Below are positions 23,386 through 34,550 of a stretch of DNA of 64,000 nt, one piece after another (positions within the stretch are counted from its first letter, which is position 1; the number at the start of each line of letters is the position of its first letter). The notes beneath the pieces were generated by a model. It was not told the origin of the DNA, did not search any database, and worked only from the letters and a program-made list of their open reading frames with translations. Source of the stretch: Angiostrongylus vasorum (lineage: Eukaryota > Nematoda > Chromadorea > Rhabditida > Metastrongylidae); NCBI GenBank assembly GCA_018806985.1, contig JADANN010000202.1, positions 2,537,001 to 2,601,000 of the forward strand, in the 5' to 3' direction. The translations under genes were made by a program, and so were the position numbers.

Positions 23386-23749
23386 GGCTCCCCATCTCTA
23401 TACGTTGAGACATCTGATAAACTTTGTAAGTCAACCATACGTTTTGAGTGATGCCGACAATAACATTGTATTCTTGCTGGCTGATGATACACATATTGTA
23501 TAGTGGGGGTGTCGCCAAATGTCCACGGTGCACCATCCTGTGTTTGTTTGTGCTTGTATAATTTGTTTTCTTTGCAACATTTTTGATATGGAAGTTGTTT
23601 AGTGATTGATCTACGGTTTTGTAAGTATTGTGTGCTGCGATTAAGAGTCACGTATTGATATATTTTGTTGCAATAAAATTCTTCTGTTGTAGCATTGACA
23701 CATGGCAATAGTCTTCAGTACTACAATATGATTATGATGCGTGCATATC

Positions 23750-24038
23750 TTATTTTATTTTTATTTCATTTTATATGACCCGTCTTCACCTCTTCCATGC
23801 AGATCCCAGCACTCCCCACATTCGATTCGTTTCCTCGCATCCATTGTCCACGAAAATCTTCCCACTTTGCGTATGGCTTCGGTTGCTGCTTGAGGAAGAG
23901 TGGGTTTTTTTTCCCAGACAGGTCCAGTAGCAAGTTCCCGACCCCGGAGGTTTGAGAGGCTTGGGTGGCTGGGAGCGGAATCGAATTAGCACCGTGCTCG
24001 TGATGACGGACATCGCTACAACTGTGCAATCCGCCCCT
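23750..24038 (-). mobile_element. SINE family D copy
   Basis: On the minus strand: a tRNA-like head (GTTGTAGCGATGTCCGTCAT, box B-like ATTCGATTCCGCT), then a core with CTCCGGGGTCGGGAACTTG, TTCCTCAAGCAGCAACC and TTGTGGACAATGG body pieces. It ends with GCTGGGATCTGCATGG and GTGAAGACGGGTCATATAAAA. Confidence 0.85.
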
Positions 24039-25210
24039 TGCGTAGATATTAGTCTGCTCAAAGATATTTGGTTTGTTATGGTAGGAATCCACTCTTCAAA
24101 ACGTCAGTGCCATAAGCAGTTCCATTCTGTTATCCAAAAAATTTAATCTCTTCATCTTGAGCAAGAGACCTTTATCCTTATCTCGTTGTTATCGATAAAA
24201 CCGGCCAATAAGCATCTGCTAGTAACGCTCAGTTTGTGTTAAGATCGTCTTTCATATAGATTCACTCAATGGCGAACAATTAACGAATCATTAAGTGACC
24301 TGTCAGCCTGTTCCTTCCCTGTGTCCTATCGATCTTCCACTTGGCCATAATGTGTTTTAGCAAGTGATGCGTGACATCTCTCTTTCCCTTGTATTAAGTA
24401 GGCATTTCTTTCCTTTTTTTTTAGCGAAGCTTGCTCTTTGTGGCATCTTTGCACATCGCTGCCGTTGTTGCTTAAAGTTTTCTCACCTACATTTGTCAAT
24501 ATCACCATATCTTTGCATATTGCTTATAAAAAGCCTACTTACCCAAGTTTGAGAGCTAGCTGCACTGCGAGAGCAATAACAAACTCACTTGGCAATCTTC
24601 AACCAGATCATTCTTTGCTTAAGTTGTTGTCTGTGATCTCTTCCACAAGGTCTACTCAGACGGCTCAAGAAGAAGACTGTAATCATGTTCGAAGTAAGCT
24701 GTTTGAGAAGAAGGTTCTTCATGGTTGTTTTGATGATCCATAGTGTGACTAAACAACAAAAAACTTTGATATTGATTAGATTCAGAAGTATTCTACTATG
24801 AACTTCCGCCAACCGGAGACAGATATCGTCTGTGCAGCTCATCACCATCCTAGCTTCAGGCAAGTTCCTCGTTTTCGTGATATCGTTCACATACCTGTTG
24901 AAAAAGACGACTATTATGAGAATTTTAAAGAATGGCTGATTAGTTCTATCTACTTGATATACTATAATGGGGTTACTCATTCTGTCGTCGGTTCTAAACT
25001 GTACCAGAAGTCTAGAGCCTTTTAAAATCAGGCGCAACTGAAAAACATCCATACATTATTTGTTTTAAAATTGCAAATTTTCGGTAAAAGGACAATTATG
25101 GCTACTGGTGCATTGAGAACAAGGAATGCATAACCATGGTGATTTTTTGTAGATCAAATTTTGTGTTTTAACCATGGTACAATATCTAATTTTTATTTGC
25201 TGCCCATTAG
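24039..25210. other. intergenic; one 155-codon open frame of unknown meaning
   Basis: The longest frame here outside repeats is 24585-25052 on the minus strand (155 codons, ATG start). The overlapping + strand frame 24798-25025 is also open. I recognise no domain in either, and no splice signals or second exon support them. Chance or a decayed mobile element is more likely than a gene. Confidence 0.25.
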
Positions 25211-25310
25211 TTTTTCATAGCAAGGGATGCTCTGAAATGCAACCACATATATGCTGAGATAGGAGAAACTCGAAGCCTCTGGTGCTTTTCGAAACCGCTA
25301 TTACCCTTCT
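25211..25310 (-). mobile_element. degenerate SINE family C fragment
   Basis: TTTTTCATAGCAAGGGATGC, TGCAACCACATATATGCTGA and a GAAACCGCTATTACCC-like segment follow the family C order in reverse, with many changes and a lost head. Confidence 0.4.
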
Positions 25311-25938
25311 TTGAGGAAATAATAGGTAGCAAACAGAAGGTAAACACTGTGATTTTGACTGCAGGTTTAGGCATGACTAGGTGAAATGTCGACTTGGACT
25401 CCTCCCAGATCATTCTGTTGAGGCTGATTTTTTCTGGTTGCTGATAGCATCGTTATTATAAAAGCGAAGACTAAACAAGGGCCTCGATGGCGCAGTGTCA
25501 TAGTATTTTAAGAGATCTGCACAGCGTCGAACAGTTTTCTTCCCTACCTGTTATTGGTTTGCGCATGGAAAGTTTTGTGAGAAAAACTCGTCAAAAAATT
25601 GGCCTCTGTTAAACATCTTCATTTGTGATGTTTAGGACTAATTCCTCTACCATTCAACTTGATGAATACAAAATATGTGCATCACCACGGAAAGTATGTT
25701 ACATCGTTCTATATTGTTCCTGGTGTCATCAATAATTTTCGAATTGCTCATACTAAGCGATTGGATATTAACAGTGTGAGAACCGATAACTATCCTCGCA
25801 GAGGATGCCAAAATACCAGCGCGCGAACTTCTTGGAGATTTTTTGGATAAATGCTAAGAACCATGCAATGAATAGCAAGGAGGAATACCCAGAGGTCATA
25901 CGCGATCTGGCCTCCTATCTTCGCATCAACTTTTGGTG

Positions 25939-26374
25939 TGGTATGGTGCAGTCATCAACCATATGCGAATACAATCAGCTGTTCTTTTCTTTCTCACTGG
26001 AGGACACATAAAAAAGCGGTGAATTTTTAGAGAAGCTGTTGATAGTGTGATTGCCATACAGATTTTCATCTTTTCGTATGTGTTATTGAAGCGTTTGGCG
26101 TAGCTGTCAATACACCCCTCCAAGCTCGGAAGAAGGTGATATTACGGAAATGTCAGCTTTGACGGAACAAAGAACAAAATAACTCCTCGTGTTTGCTCAA
26201 CGAGAACATCGAGAACTATAGCTTCTTTCATGGATTTTGGAATTCTCATAGCGGATATTTATACAGCATATACATATACAGTTGTTACATACATTTTGGG
26301 GTGGTGCAGTCATCAACCGTATGCGACTATAATCAACCGTCTTTTCCTCAGTGGAAGACACTTTAAAAAACGAC
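25939..26374. repeat. diverged direct repeat (family H)
   Basis: 25939-26020 and 26299-26374 share GGTGCAGTCATCAACC, TATGCGA and a TTTTC-CAGTGGA-GACAC stretch in the same orientation. Each is followed within about 100 bp by a copy of the recurrent GAAGAAGG/GAAACGT motif. They are probably remnants of one unclassified element. Confidence 0.5.
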
Positions 26375-26586
26375 TCTGAGGAAGGCGATACTGCCCAAAC
26401 GTCGGCTACTGTTATGTTGTGTGCTTTTCGCATGGAAGTAAACGTTTGCTGTATTACAACCTCACGATTGCTGAACAAAAGAAAATTGAAGCATTTTTTA
26501 ACCCAATGGCCAGGTTGACAGAAAGTCGGTCTTGCGAACTTACCATTCGTTGATAATAGTTTGCTTTCCAACGAATAATCCAACGG

Positions 26587-26811
26587 ATATAACTTCAGTG
26601 ATGCTGAGATATTTGCAAAACTCCGGACCGCAGGTGTCTGCGGGTGGGAACAGAACGCGCTATTGTCTTTTCCGGGAAGTAACGCGTTCACCACCACACC
26701 AGTAAAGGTGACACCTGCGGTCCGGAGTTTTGCAAATATCTCAGCACCACTGAAGTTATATTTCGCAATATACCCTCCCGTTAAAAAGAGTAGGCAGTAA
26801 ATAATAAGTTA
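26587..26811. mobile_element. head-to-head fold-back of SINE family C
   Basis: A reverse-oriented copy (26587-26699) with the complete body and head is joined, through a few bases, to a forward body and tail (26706-26811). ACACCTGCGGTCCGGAGTTT in the right arm is the exact complement of the left arm. The arms match for about 50 bp around a loop of roughly 70 nt. Confidence 0.85.
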
Positions 26812-26867
26812 AAAATTGTGATCCAATGGGTAGTGGCATCAACAACAACCGTCCTCTACAACAGAGC

Positions 26868-27065
26868 GTTGCAGGGTGAGGTTGCGTCATTCGAGCGGTG
26901 CTTCACTGAGGAAGATCCGTCTCGCAGCGACGACGAAGACGTCACATCAAGAAGACGACTAGCTATAGACCATCGCTCGGATCGTCGATACTGAAGAAGA
27001 CGAAGACGTTGAAAAGTCAGCCGAATAAATTTGTTTGCTGTTTGCCAACCTCGTGTTAGCTTATC
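26868..27065 (+). mobile_element. fold-back MITE-like family, right half
   Basis: It contains GAAGACGTTGAAAAGTCAGC, CCGAATAAATTTG and CCAACCTCGTGTTAGCTTA, matching the right arm of the complete copy at 17353-17675. The inner sequence (TTCACTGAGGAAGATCC) matches the partial copy at 34345 in reverse. Confidence 0.65.
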
Positions 27066-27319
27066 AGTGGAAGAGTACATGTTTACCAGTCATACCCAGA
27101 TTAAAGGAGAATCGGTTTTTGAATAGATATTTTGTATGATCGTTTTCAAGTCCAGGTGGACCCAAAAAATCTGTCCGTGTTATGTATAACTCGTCCTTCT
27201 GTAGTGGAAAGAGCTCACTTAGTACCTTTTGCGTTAGAGAAGGCGAAGGGAGGCTTTGCTTGTGCCCATTGAGTTGGTCAATTATTAACGGGATTAAAGG
27301 TGATACAGGTGAGACATAG

Positions 27320-27608
27320 AGCGTGTGGCGCACTGGTTAGAGGCGCCCTGCAGTACATATGGATTCGATCCCACACCCCAGGCTCCACCAAGTCTTCCAT
27401 ACCTCCGAGGTCGGTAGATTGGTACCAGATCTGACTGGAGACAGGGGGCAGCACTGACGCGATACATCGGTTGGCAAAAACTCGATATGGGTTGGATAAT
27501 TTTATTGACAAGATATGCATTCAATCATCTGTAACTATGCTCAATGAAGTCGATTGCGAGACACATCCATCGTTGATTGGATCACCGCCGAGATCTTTAT
27601 CCTCTTAT
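27320..27608 (+). mobile_element. SINE family A copy
   Basis: It starts AGCGTGTGGCGCACTGGTTA, box B-like GGATTCGATCCC, then the core (AGATTGGTACCAGATCTG) and the 3' GCCGAGATCTTTATCC. A short insertion or duplication near 27480-27510 separates the two halves. Confidence 0.85.
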
Positions 27609-27627
27609 TTTTGCAGGTGTTTTTTTG

Positions 27628-27885
27628 AAGAGGCATTTAGTGTAGTGATTAGAGGTGTGCTGCAATTCATAATCGTCGATTCGGTTCTGTATCCAGGCCA
27701 CCCCAAAGCTTCAATCCCTCTGGAGTCGGGAAATCGATGCCAGAGTAATTTGGGAGGATAAGAATACTGAAGTGCTGCTCTAGTAAATCACCGTAACCTA
27801 TTAGGCCAAATATGCATGAAATCACCTCTACAATATTTCATGGAGTGGAATGCATTGTGTATCCTATAAGAAATTGTCAACGGTG
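27628..27885 (+). mobile_element. diverged SINE family A copy, tandem to the previous one
   Basis: TTTAGTGTAGTGATTAGAGG (head), CTTCAATCCCTCTGGAGTCG, ATTTGGGAGGATAAGAATAC and ATATGCATGAAATCACCTC keep the family A order but are heavily mutated. It directly follows another copy in the same orientation. Confidence 0.65.
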
Positions 27886-29315
27886 AACAGTGATTGGGTT
27901 AGGCTCGGTTAAGCCGTGAAGTATTTAGTATTGTAGATATTCGATGAAGTCACTATCGGAGTATTGCAGTAGTTTTCAGTTGTACCCGTATTTGCATTCC
28001 AATGTTGTAATATTCTGTGAAAACTCACTACTCCGGTTTATACTTATATCCTGGTTAATGTTCTGTACTGCTCTAAGGGCATCATAGCCTAACATTCTTA
28101 GTTCTCTTTGTTTATAAACAGCTCTCTTGTAAGGAAACTTTCAAAACTAGTTACAATTGCTAGTCCTGGTGTGCATATTCTGCGGAGAACTCCTTAAATG
28201 GAACTTCCGGCTTTTTCTCATCAGCTTTGTTTTTTGTTCGGTACCTGAAAAATCTATCGCTCTTTTGGCAAAAGAATGGAAGGCCACTATGAATAACGTT
28301 TTCAATTCTTAAGATGCTGAATGCCGTCTATATTGAAAGCCTAAATCTCCGTGAATTTGCTTGGATTTGTGGACAAAAAACATCATAGCGTGGTCTTAAA
28401 CTTGAAAAAAAGTTCTTTAGAGAACTAGCAGAAAAAATCCTATAAGTTGGAAGATAGTATTAAATTCTTTGAGGATTAGAACACGAAGTGGGCTTAGTAC
28501 TTAAAGCATATGTGAACGATTCCAGAAACATGAGGAGGAAACGATGAAATCAAAAAACCATTTGAACTCAAATAAGTTTAGTTCATGATTGTTTGGCGTA
28601 CAGATCTACAATTTCAGAAAAATAAACTAATTTGGAAAAGAAATCGAAGCGCTCCTAATCCATCCTAGTTGCCTCATCCTGCAGCCATAGCAGAGCAGCC
28701 TTCGGCCGTCGTGATACATTGTCCAAGACTGCGATAACAGCACTCAAGAATTGTATTCGAATCGTGGGCAGCTTAGAACTATAAACTCTAAATGGTTAAT
28801 AAAATGGCACCAATTAGAGAATGTGGGGAACAGAGTAGATTCGTGAATAAAACATTATTAATGGTACTACTGAAATTTTTTACTTATCAAGATTAAACTA
28901 CTCCTCCGACTCTGAAGAAGGCCAGAGCGCTGAAACTTGAGCCACGTAAATATTTTATGACATCATCACGTTATTATCACGTTTAACAATTTAAGAAAGC
29001 ACGGCCTAGAACGTTGAACTTCTGAATTCTCATTTTTCCTTCATTCTGAGCTTATCAGCCCCTCCACACCATCACTATCAGTTGCTAGTAAGGAAGGCTT
29101 CCAATAGATCAACTCCTCACTGAAATAATTCGGAAAAAAAGTTTGTCCTGCTTGCTCCATTAAGTGAAACTGTTACACCACGGAGAACATCGTTACAATG
29201 CCCCGAACATATCATCACAAGTAACCAGTAGTATACGAAGCAAGCTTCCTTTGCTGATTCAGGAGATTTTTGACCAGCTCTCGAGCTGGAAAACTTAGCT
29301 AGCCGACGCAACATC
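27886..29315. other. intergenic; no gene recognised
   Basis: AT-rich sequence with one recurrent hairpin motif (28910-28943, CTGAAGAAGGCC then GAAACTTGAGCC). Nothing else is supportable. Confidence 0.4.
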
Positions 29316-29615
29316 GATAAAGGATAAAGGAAGAAGGATAAAGGATAAAGATCTCGGCGTTGATCAATCCCTGAGTTATGCGCCATGCATTCGACTTCAT
29401 TAAGCATCGTTGGAGGTGATTGAATGCATATCTGGCCTTTACAATGACTCGCAGTGGCCTATCAATTTATCGAGTTAGTGCTGATATCTCCTCAGACAAG
29501 TCTGGTACCGATTTGCCAACCCCAGAGAGATGGAGGGCCTGGCGAGCCATTGGCGAGGGGGTCGATCGCCTGTGTGCTGCAGGGGCCTCCGACCACTGCT
29601 CCACATGTGCCCTAT
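29316..29615 (-). mobile_element. SINE family A copy
   Basis: A reverse copy. The tail appears as repeated GGATAAA units, then GGCGTTGATCAATCCCTGAG, the core GTCTGGTACCGATTTGCCA and a degraded tRNA head (CCACTGCTCCACATGTGCCC). Confidence 0.88.
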
Positions 29616-30433
29616 GCAACATCTATAGCATAAAATAATGAACTAGGATTTTAGAAGCTTTGCTACCATCTCATTTGTTTAGAAGGTGCGTCGTCACATA
29701 TTCTACGGACTCCAACACCTTTTTAAATCGATTTTTTGTCTTAGAACTGTCATCCATGTGTTTGGCAGCTACTTCGTGATCCGTTGCCCGTACGATTAGT
29801 CGACCGGCTGACTAAAGAAAATGAACTGAATTGATTTCAAAGGATAATTTCTCCATTTTTCCACACCGATAAACGGTCTGGTGATTTTGATAAGTTTGTT
29901 AGCTCGGCCTTTATAACAGTGAGCGGAAAGCTTTTGTGAATATTGTGGCATTGTTATAAAAAAGGGTTCTAAAGATGCAGAAATTGTGATGGTTTCGAGG
30001 AAACAAAAACTGCATTAAATCAATCAGCTGCTCATATGCTGCACAACTGGCTTCGTAAACTCGAATGACGCGTGGAAAACTGGACTTCTTCCTAAAAAAA
30101 AACGAGGAAATCTACACTTTTGACGTTTCTGGTTCTTCTCTTGAGAAGACACGAAATTGCTAACTGAGTATTTACTCAACAAGTTTACCTATACTGTATG
30201 TTGTAGTCTTGCTTAGCTATACCATGCTATAACACCCTTTAGTGACGAAGGAAGACCAATAAACCAGAGTGGAATCTACCACCAGTCAAGCTAGTGCTTG
30301 TCTAAAGCTCTTGTTGTACACCGAGACGTCGATTCTTCCAAATACTTATGTTCGTGTGCATGTATACGTGTATGTATGCGTGTCTGTTAGGAACACCTTT
30401 TTGAAGCTCATTTTTAACCTATAATCCCTCTTC
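29616..30433. other. unrecognised intergenic sequence
   Basis: No gene or repeat recognised apart from a short TGTATGCGTG-type purine/pyrimidine tract near 30352-30382. Confidence 0.4.
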
Positions 30434-30712
30434 AGGGCACGTGTGGCGCAGTAGTCGAAGGCACCGTGCAATACACATGGAATCGATTGCGGCGCCCATG
30501 TCCTATTAAGCCTTCCATGACTCCGGCGTCGGCAGTTTGGTGCCGAACTTGTCTGGAAGGATAGCAAAACTGGCTCGATACATCGGTACGCCACCGCTAG
30601 TCATTCTGAAGGCCAGATATGCATTCAGTCACCTCCAAACGATGCTTCATGAAGTCGAATGCATGGCGCATCCCTAAAGGATTGATCAGTGCTTAGAGCT
30701 TTAGAGCTTTTA
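30434..30712 (+). mobile_element. SINE family A copy
   Basis: GGGCACGTGTGGCGCAGTAG head, core GGCAGTTTGGTGCCGAACTT and 3' AGGATTGATCAGTGC, with the tail reduced to GAGCTTT repeats. Confidence 0.88.
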
Positions 30713-31369
30713 ATCTCTTTCCAAACTATGGACGATGTTAATGCGAGGGGATGAGTTGCATAACAACAAGAGCACTTAAGTGGGAAATTTGGACCAGAAA
30801 TGGAGACCGCCTTTGGGACAACCATCTGCAGTTCCCCTCGTCCGAGAAAACGGCTTTTTCAGCAAGGAAAGGATATTAGCACTAAAATGGAGCAAAAAAA
30901 AAGAAAAAAACCCTTTACAACGATTGCGTTTTGAATGATGACCTATTCAATGGTAAGTGGCCAGATTTTATTAAAAAGCCGTCGAGCCCGTGGCGTGCAT
31001 GCTTTTTTTAGTTCGGAAATAATTCACGAAGCCTTGTAAAACAAGAATGAAGAGCTTTGAAAAGTACAGTAGATTGACGGCACCAGACTACTACTGAACA
31101 CATCAGATGAATGGTTATCAATGTCATTTGATGAAACACACTACAAGTACATCACCAGTAACGGATGCGTAGGGTTTCAATGGAAGCACAAAAAACAGTA
31201 CAAGAAAAGTCGAGGAAACCACGGTGCTGAAATATTCCACACTGGTCTCTAATCAATGAAAATATGGAGTTGCATTCCGTGTTAGATGGAGCCAGTAATG
31301 TAAATTCTGTAGAATTATCATTGTATCGACAACGCCTATAATGACGTCATACACAACACTCTACTCACT
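30713..31369. other. unrecognised sequence upstream of a decayed RT
   Basis: No clear feature. It may be the eroded 5' part of the RT-related element that starts to be recognisable at about 31370. Confidence 0.3.
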
Positions 31370-31977
31370 GATAAAACACCACAAGATATTATTTTCCCCT
31401 AATGGTCCACGCTGCATTTAGAAGCTTGAAGGCCGCAACAGTTTCTCCACCAGATAATATTTTCGTTGGTTTCTTAAGAGCTGACGGCGACCACTTGTGC
31501 GTTGTAATTGCAATGCACATGACGTTGTATCTGCAAATGAAATGAATACTCAACTATTGAATGACGTTGTGCAATGTCCCTTTACGCAAAAACATCATTT
31601 TTCAAAGATCACTCCTGTGTGCAAAGCGGAAAACCTGGATGAAACTCAATTTTTTGTAAAAGATGAATTTCGCAGATGTGTCGACATGGAGCGCATCCAG
31701 ACACCATTGTAGAGGTCCGCAGAGAACATTATCATCCGTCGTGGACTAAAAAGAAACATACAATCAAAGCCATCCTACTCGCCTTAATTTGGCAAATCAT
31801 AAACGTATGCTACACATTAATTCTTATCGACTGCAGTAATCACTGTACAACGTTATAACACATACTTTTTAACCTACCACTTGTTATACCAATTGGTAAA
31901 GACGTACTGTAGAACAAGACAACATCTCCAGAATTGTTCACTGCCACGGTATGTATTAGGTTCGGTTAATAATAGTT

Positions 31978-32311
31978 CATATAACCCTTCTCACATTCGA
32001 CTGGTTTCCTCGCATCCATTGTCCACGAAGGTCTTCCAACTTTTTTACCTGTGGCTTCATTTGCTGCTTGAGGATTTCCATTTCATCTTGAATGTCGTAG
32101 AATGCTGGTCGAGCAATTCTCCTTAGATTCCTGAGATTGACGAGCTAGAGCGTTCTCAGTCGGATTGTAGAGAGTGCTTTTTTTCAGAAAAAGTCCGGTA
32201 CCAATTTAGCGATCCCGGTGAGATGAGAGGCTTGGTTGGCGCGGAGCAGAATCGAACTGGCACCATGCTCGTGATGACTGATATCACTACCAGTGTGCTA
32301 TCCGCCCCCTC
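31978..32311 (-). mobile_element. SINE family D copy
   Basis: Minus-strand head GATAGCACACTGGTAGTGAT with box B-like AGTTCGATTCTGC, core ATCGCTAAATTGGTACCGG, and body CTCAAGCAGCAAATG and CAATGGATGCGAGG. Its 3' end (GCTGGG...) is truncated. It lies inside the decayed RT. Confidence 0.8.
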
Positions 32312-32620
32312 AGTTCATATAATGCGTTCATTTATGCGCTTGATTTAGACAACATAGAATTACCTGCTGATGGACAACTCATCTTTACTTTCGTCTTTCG
32401 TATGACGACTTCCTCCTTTCAAACAAATACTACATTAGAAATAGAGGCAATTTCCACTGATATAACAAGACAAAGAAGTTCGAACTAAGAACCAGTTAGG
32501 ACATAACATAATTCATGAAGTATACAATATACTGGATGGATTCTCAATTGAAGAGACCACGGCGTTAGTTTTAGCAAGGCATTCAACATCGAAGACTAAA
32601 ACCAGCACAATATGTTCACT

Positions 32621-32702
32621 TTTTTTACTTACTGCCTGTTCTTTTTTTCATGGCAGATTGTGATGTGAAATAGAACTACAATGACGCTGAGATATTTGCA
32701 AG
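32621..32702 (-). mobile_element. SINE family C 3' fragment
   Basis: TTTACTTACTGCCTGTTC, ATGGCAGATTGTGATGTG and ACGCTGAGATATTTGCA: the tail and the adjacent body only, in reverse orientation. Confidence 0.6.
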
Positions 32703-33130
32703 GACAAATTAGCAAATGACTAAGATCATCGTTCACCAGTTTTTCGCTTCTAGCAGCATGATTTTCGGATTACGAGCTACGAGATGGGTTATTTGACACC
32801 ACATTACTTGTGTCTGTGTGTTATGCAGCAGAAACCTAGGCCTGCAATTATGTACGTCTACGAAAAGAGCACAAGAAACAGCACACTCAAATAATGTTCT
32901 CTGAAGATGAACAAACTTGTTCAATGCAAAGCAAGCGTCCTCAGCCTGGTTTGTCGAGGAATATCTGCGAATCAAGATTCAGAAGAATGCGTCTCAGAAT
33001 CGATGGACCTATCATATAATGAGAAGAGACGACGACAGATGGACGAGAAGATTATTAGAGTGAATGCCGGGAAAACCAAAACGTCATCGAGGATGACCCC
33101 ACAAAAGAAAGGTCGACGTGATCGCTTCAC

Positions 33131-33492
33131 TTACGTTTTGCACGATATGCATTTCCGAACTTTTCTTCTTCAGATTTCTTCGTACAGCTTCGTTAACGAA
33201 ACCGTCTTTGATCGTTGTCAGGAGTACATGCCGAAGCCTAATGCTATTGATTTAAAAAATGTGTAGATATTAAATCAACATGCTCCGAAAATTTGATGGA
33301 ATTGTATTTGAAGCTTAGTAAACCTAAGCTGACATAGGGAAGAGAGAGCAAAGTTCCGAAGATTTAGCCCATATTCAAAATATCTGTGGGAAAGTTGCAC
33401 TGGCCAAAACAGACGATTATCTGTCACTAGTGGATTTTACGAATTTTAAAGTATATGAAATTTTGGGTAGCAAAACATCTAAAACCTGTAGG
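33131..33492. other. unrecognised sequence
   Basis: Continuation of the 120-codon frame that begins at 32907, then AT-rich sequence. Nothing else is recognised. Confidence 0.3.
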
Positions 33493-33560
33493 GATGAATG
33501 GTGAAATCGAGCACACGGCACATCTCTGAGGAATTGATCAACGATGAGTGCTTTATCTTA
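33493..33560 (+). mobile_element. SINE family A 3' fragment
   Basis: GCACACGGCACATCTCTGAG, GAATTGATCAACGATGAG and TGCTTTATC form the last 70 bp of family A. Confidence 0.6.
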
Positions 33561-33644
33561 ATGGATTCCGATAAAGGTACAGCTTGGAAAACCAGCTACT
33601 TTCGCATTGTTTTCCAGGTTAAAATTACTAGAATACCTATGAAG

Positions 33645-33775
33645 TGCGAACACAAGGATGCTGAGATATGAGCAAAAGCAGTTTCGCTCATATCTCGGTT
33701 GTGGTTGCATTTCACATTATGCCCTGCCATGAAAAAAAACAACAAGGCGTAAATAAAATTCAAAACTTATAAGAA
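33645..33775. mobile_element. fold-back SINE family C fragment
   Basis: GGATGCTGAGATATGAGC and GCTCATATCTCGGTTGTGG are opposed body pieces around AAAAGCAGTTTC, followed by the forward tail (TTTCACATTATGCCCTGCC). This is a short version of the head-to-head arrangement at 26587. Confidence 0.7.
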
Positions 33776-34344
33776 GGAAATCGCTTTCAGTCGGATTTTC
33801 CTGCGTTCTCCTCCATGTTGCTGTTGCTCTTCGCACTCCGTCAGCGCTGTCGTCGAATGTTAATCACATTGCTTTGAGAGTATCGCCTTGTTCAAATCTT
33901 CCTTCAGGCGAACTTTCTTCTCTCAGGTGCTTCTCTTTTGATACTGTACGTAAGCGTTTGTGGGCTTGCTGCCTACTTCCAAAAATCAAACTTTCTATTC
34001 TCTCGGAGTCCTTCCATTTTGACACGACTTCAGTGAATTTGTATAAACACTCACTATTATGAGTTCTCTATTACCGACGTGATCCAACAATTGTGTGTTC
34101 TTCTGGCAATACGTGTTCGAGCTCTTCATTTTCTCCTTGTTCCCATTTTTCTCATGAATTTATTATCTACAGTCATTTTTGCTAAATTACCGCTGCCAAT
34201 GTTAGTAAGGTGTCAATTGGAATGCGAGTTTTCTGACAAAGCATCGTAACATAATCAGTAGAAGAGGATTGAAATTCTGAGTTTTTTCAAACCGATTGTC
34301 ATTTAACCTCGGTAGTAAAATAATCAACATATATTTATCTGTTA

Positions 34345-34550
34345 CATTTGTTGAGCTTACACGAAGCTGATAAATATGCTTATTTCGGCTAATGTTTCGA
34401 CAGCTTCATCTTCATCAGAGCCGATGATCCGTGTCGGTGGTCCACAATTGTTCGTAATCTCGATGTGGCGTCTTCGTTGTCGTACTGAGATGGGATCTTC
34501 TTCAGTGAACACCACACGAATGAGCCATGTTCACCCGACAGCGGTTTGTT
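34345..34550 (-). mobile_element. fold-back MITE-like family, partial
   Basis: GAGCTTACACGAAGCTGATA, TTTCGGCTAATGTTTCGAC, CATCAGAGCCGATGATCC and GGGATCTTCTTCAGTGAAC follow one arm and the interior of the family. The other arm is missing. Confidence 0.6.

Larger units (their letters stand above)
31370..33130 (+). pseudogene. decayed RT-related (LINE) element
   Basis: Translated pieces on the + strand follow the order of a non-LTR reverse transcriptase, with many stops and shifts. Near 31400, AAFRSLKAATVSPPDNIF then FLRADGDHLCVVIAMHMTLYL resembles the PGPDNI-EFLRAGG-LHEVLAAHLT-YL block. Near 31630-31760, LDETQFFVKDEFRRCVDMER then VEVRREHY resembles EQAGFRKGFS-DHI followed by VEVCREY. Near 32815-33110, YAAET then NRWTYHIMRRDDDRWTRRLLE resembles the C-terminal RWAGHV-RMDDNRWT block. 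A family D SINE and a family C fragment interrupt it. It looks much older than the copy at 60-63 kb and belongs to another lineage. Confidence 0.45.

Noticed and set aside
23126..23708. Long His/Thr-rich and Cys/Val-rich frames
   Set aside because: They are translations of the (TG)n microsatellite in different frames.
24585..25052. 155-codon minus-strand frame
   Set aside because: No domain, splice context or partner exon; an overlapping + frame is open too. Kept only as a note.
32907..33266. 119-codon + strand frame as a cellular gene
   Set aside because: Another frame of the same stretch reads as the C-terminal RWT-DDDRWT region of a decayed retrotransposon.
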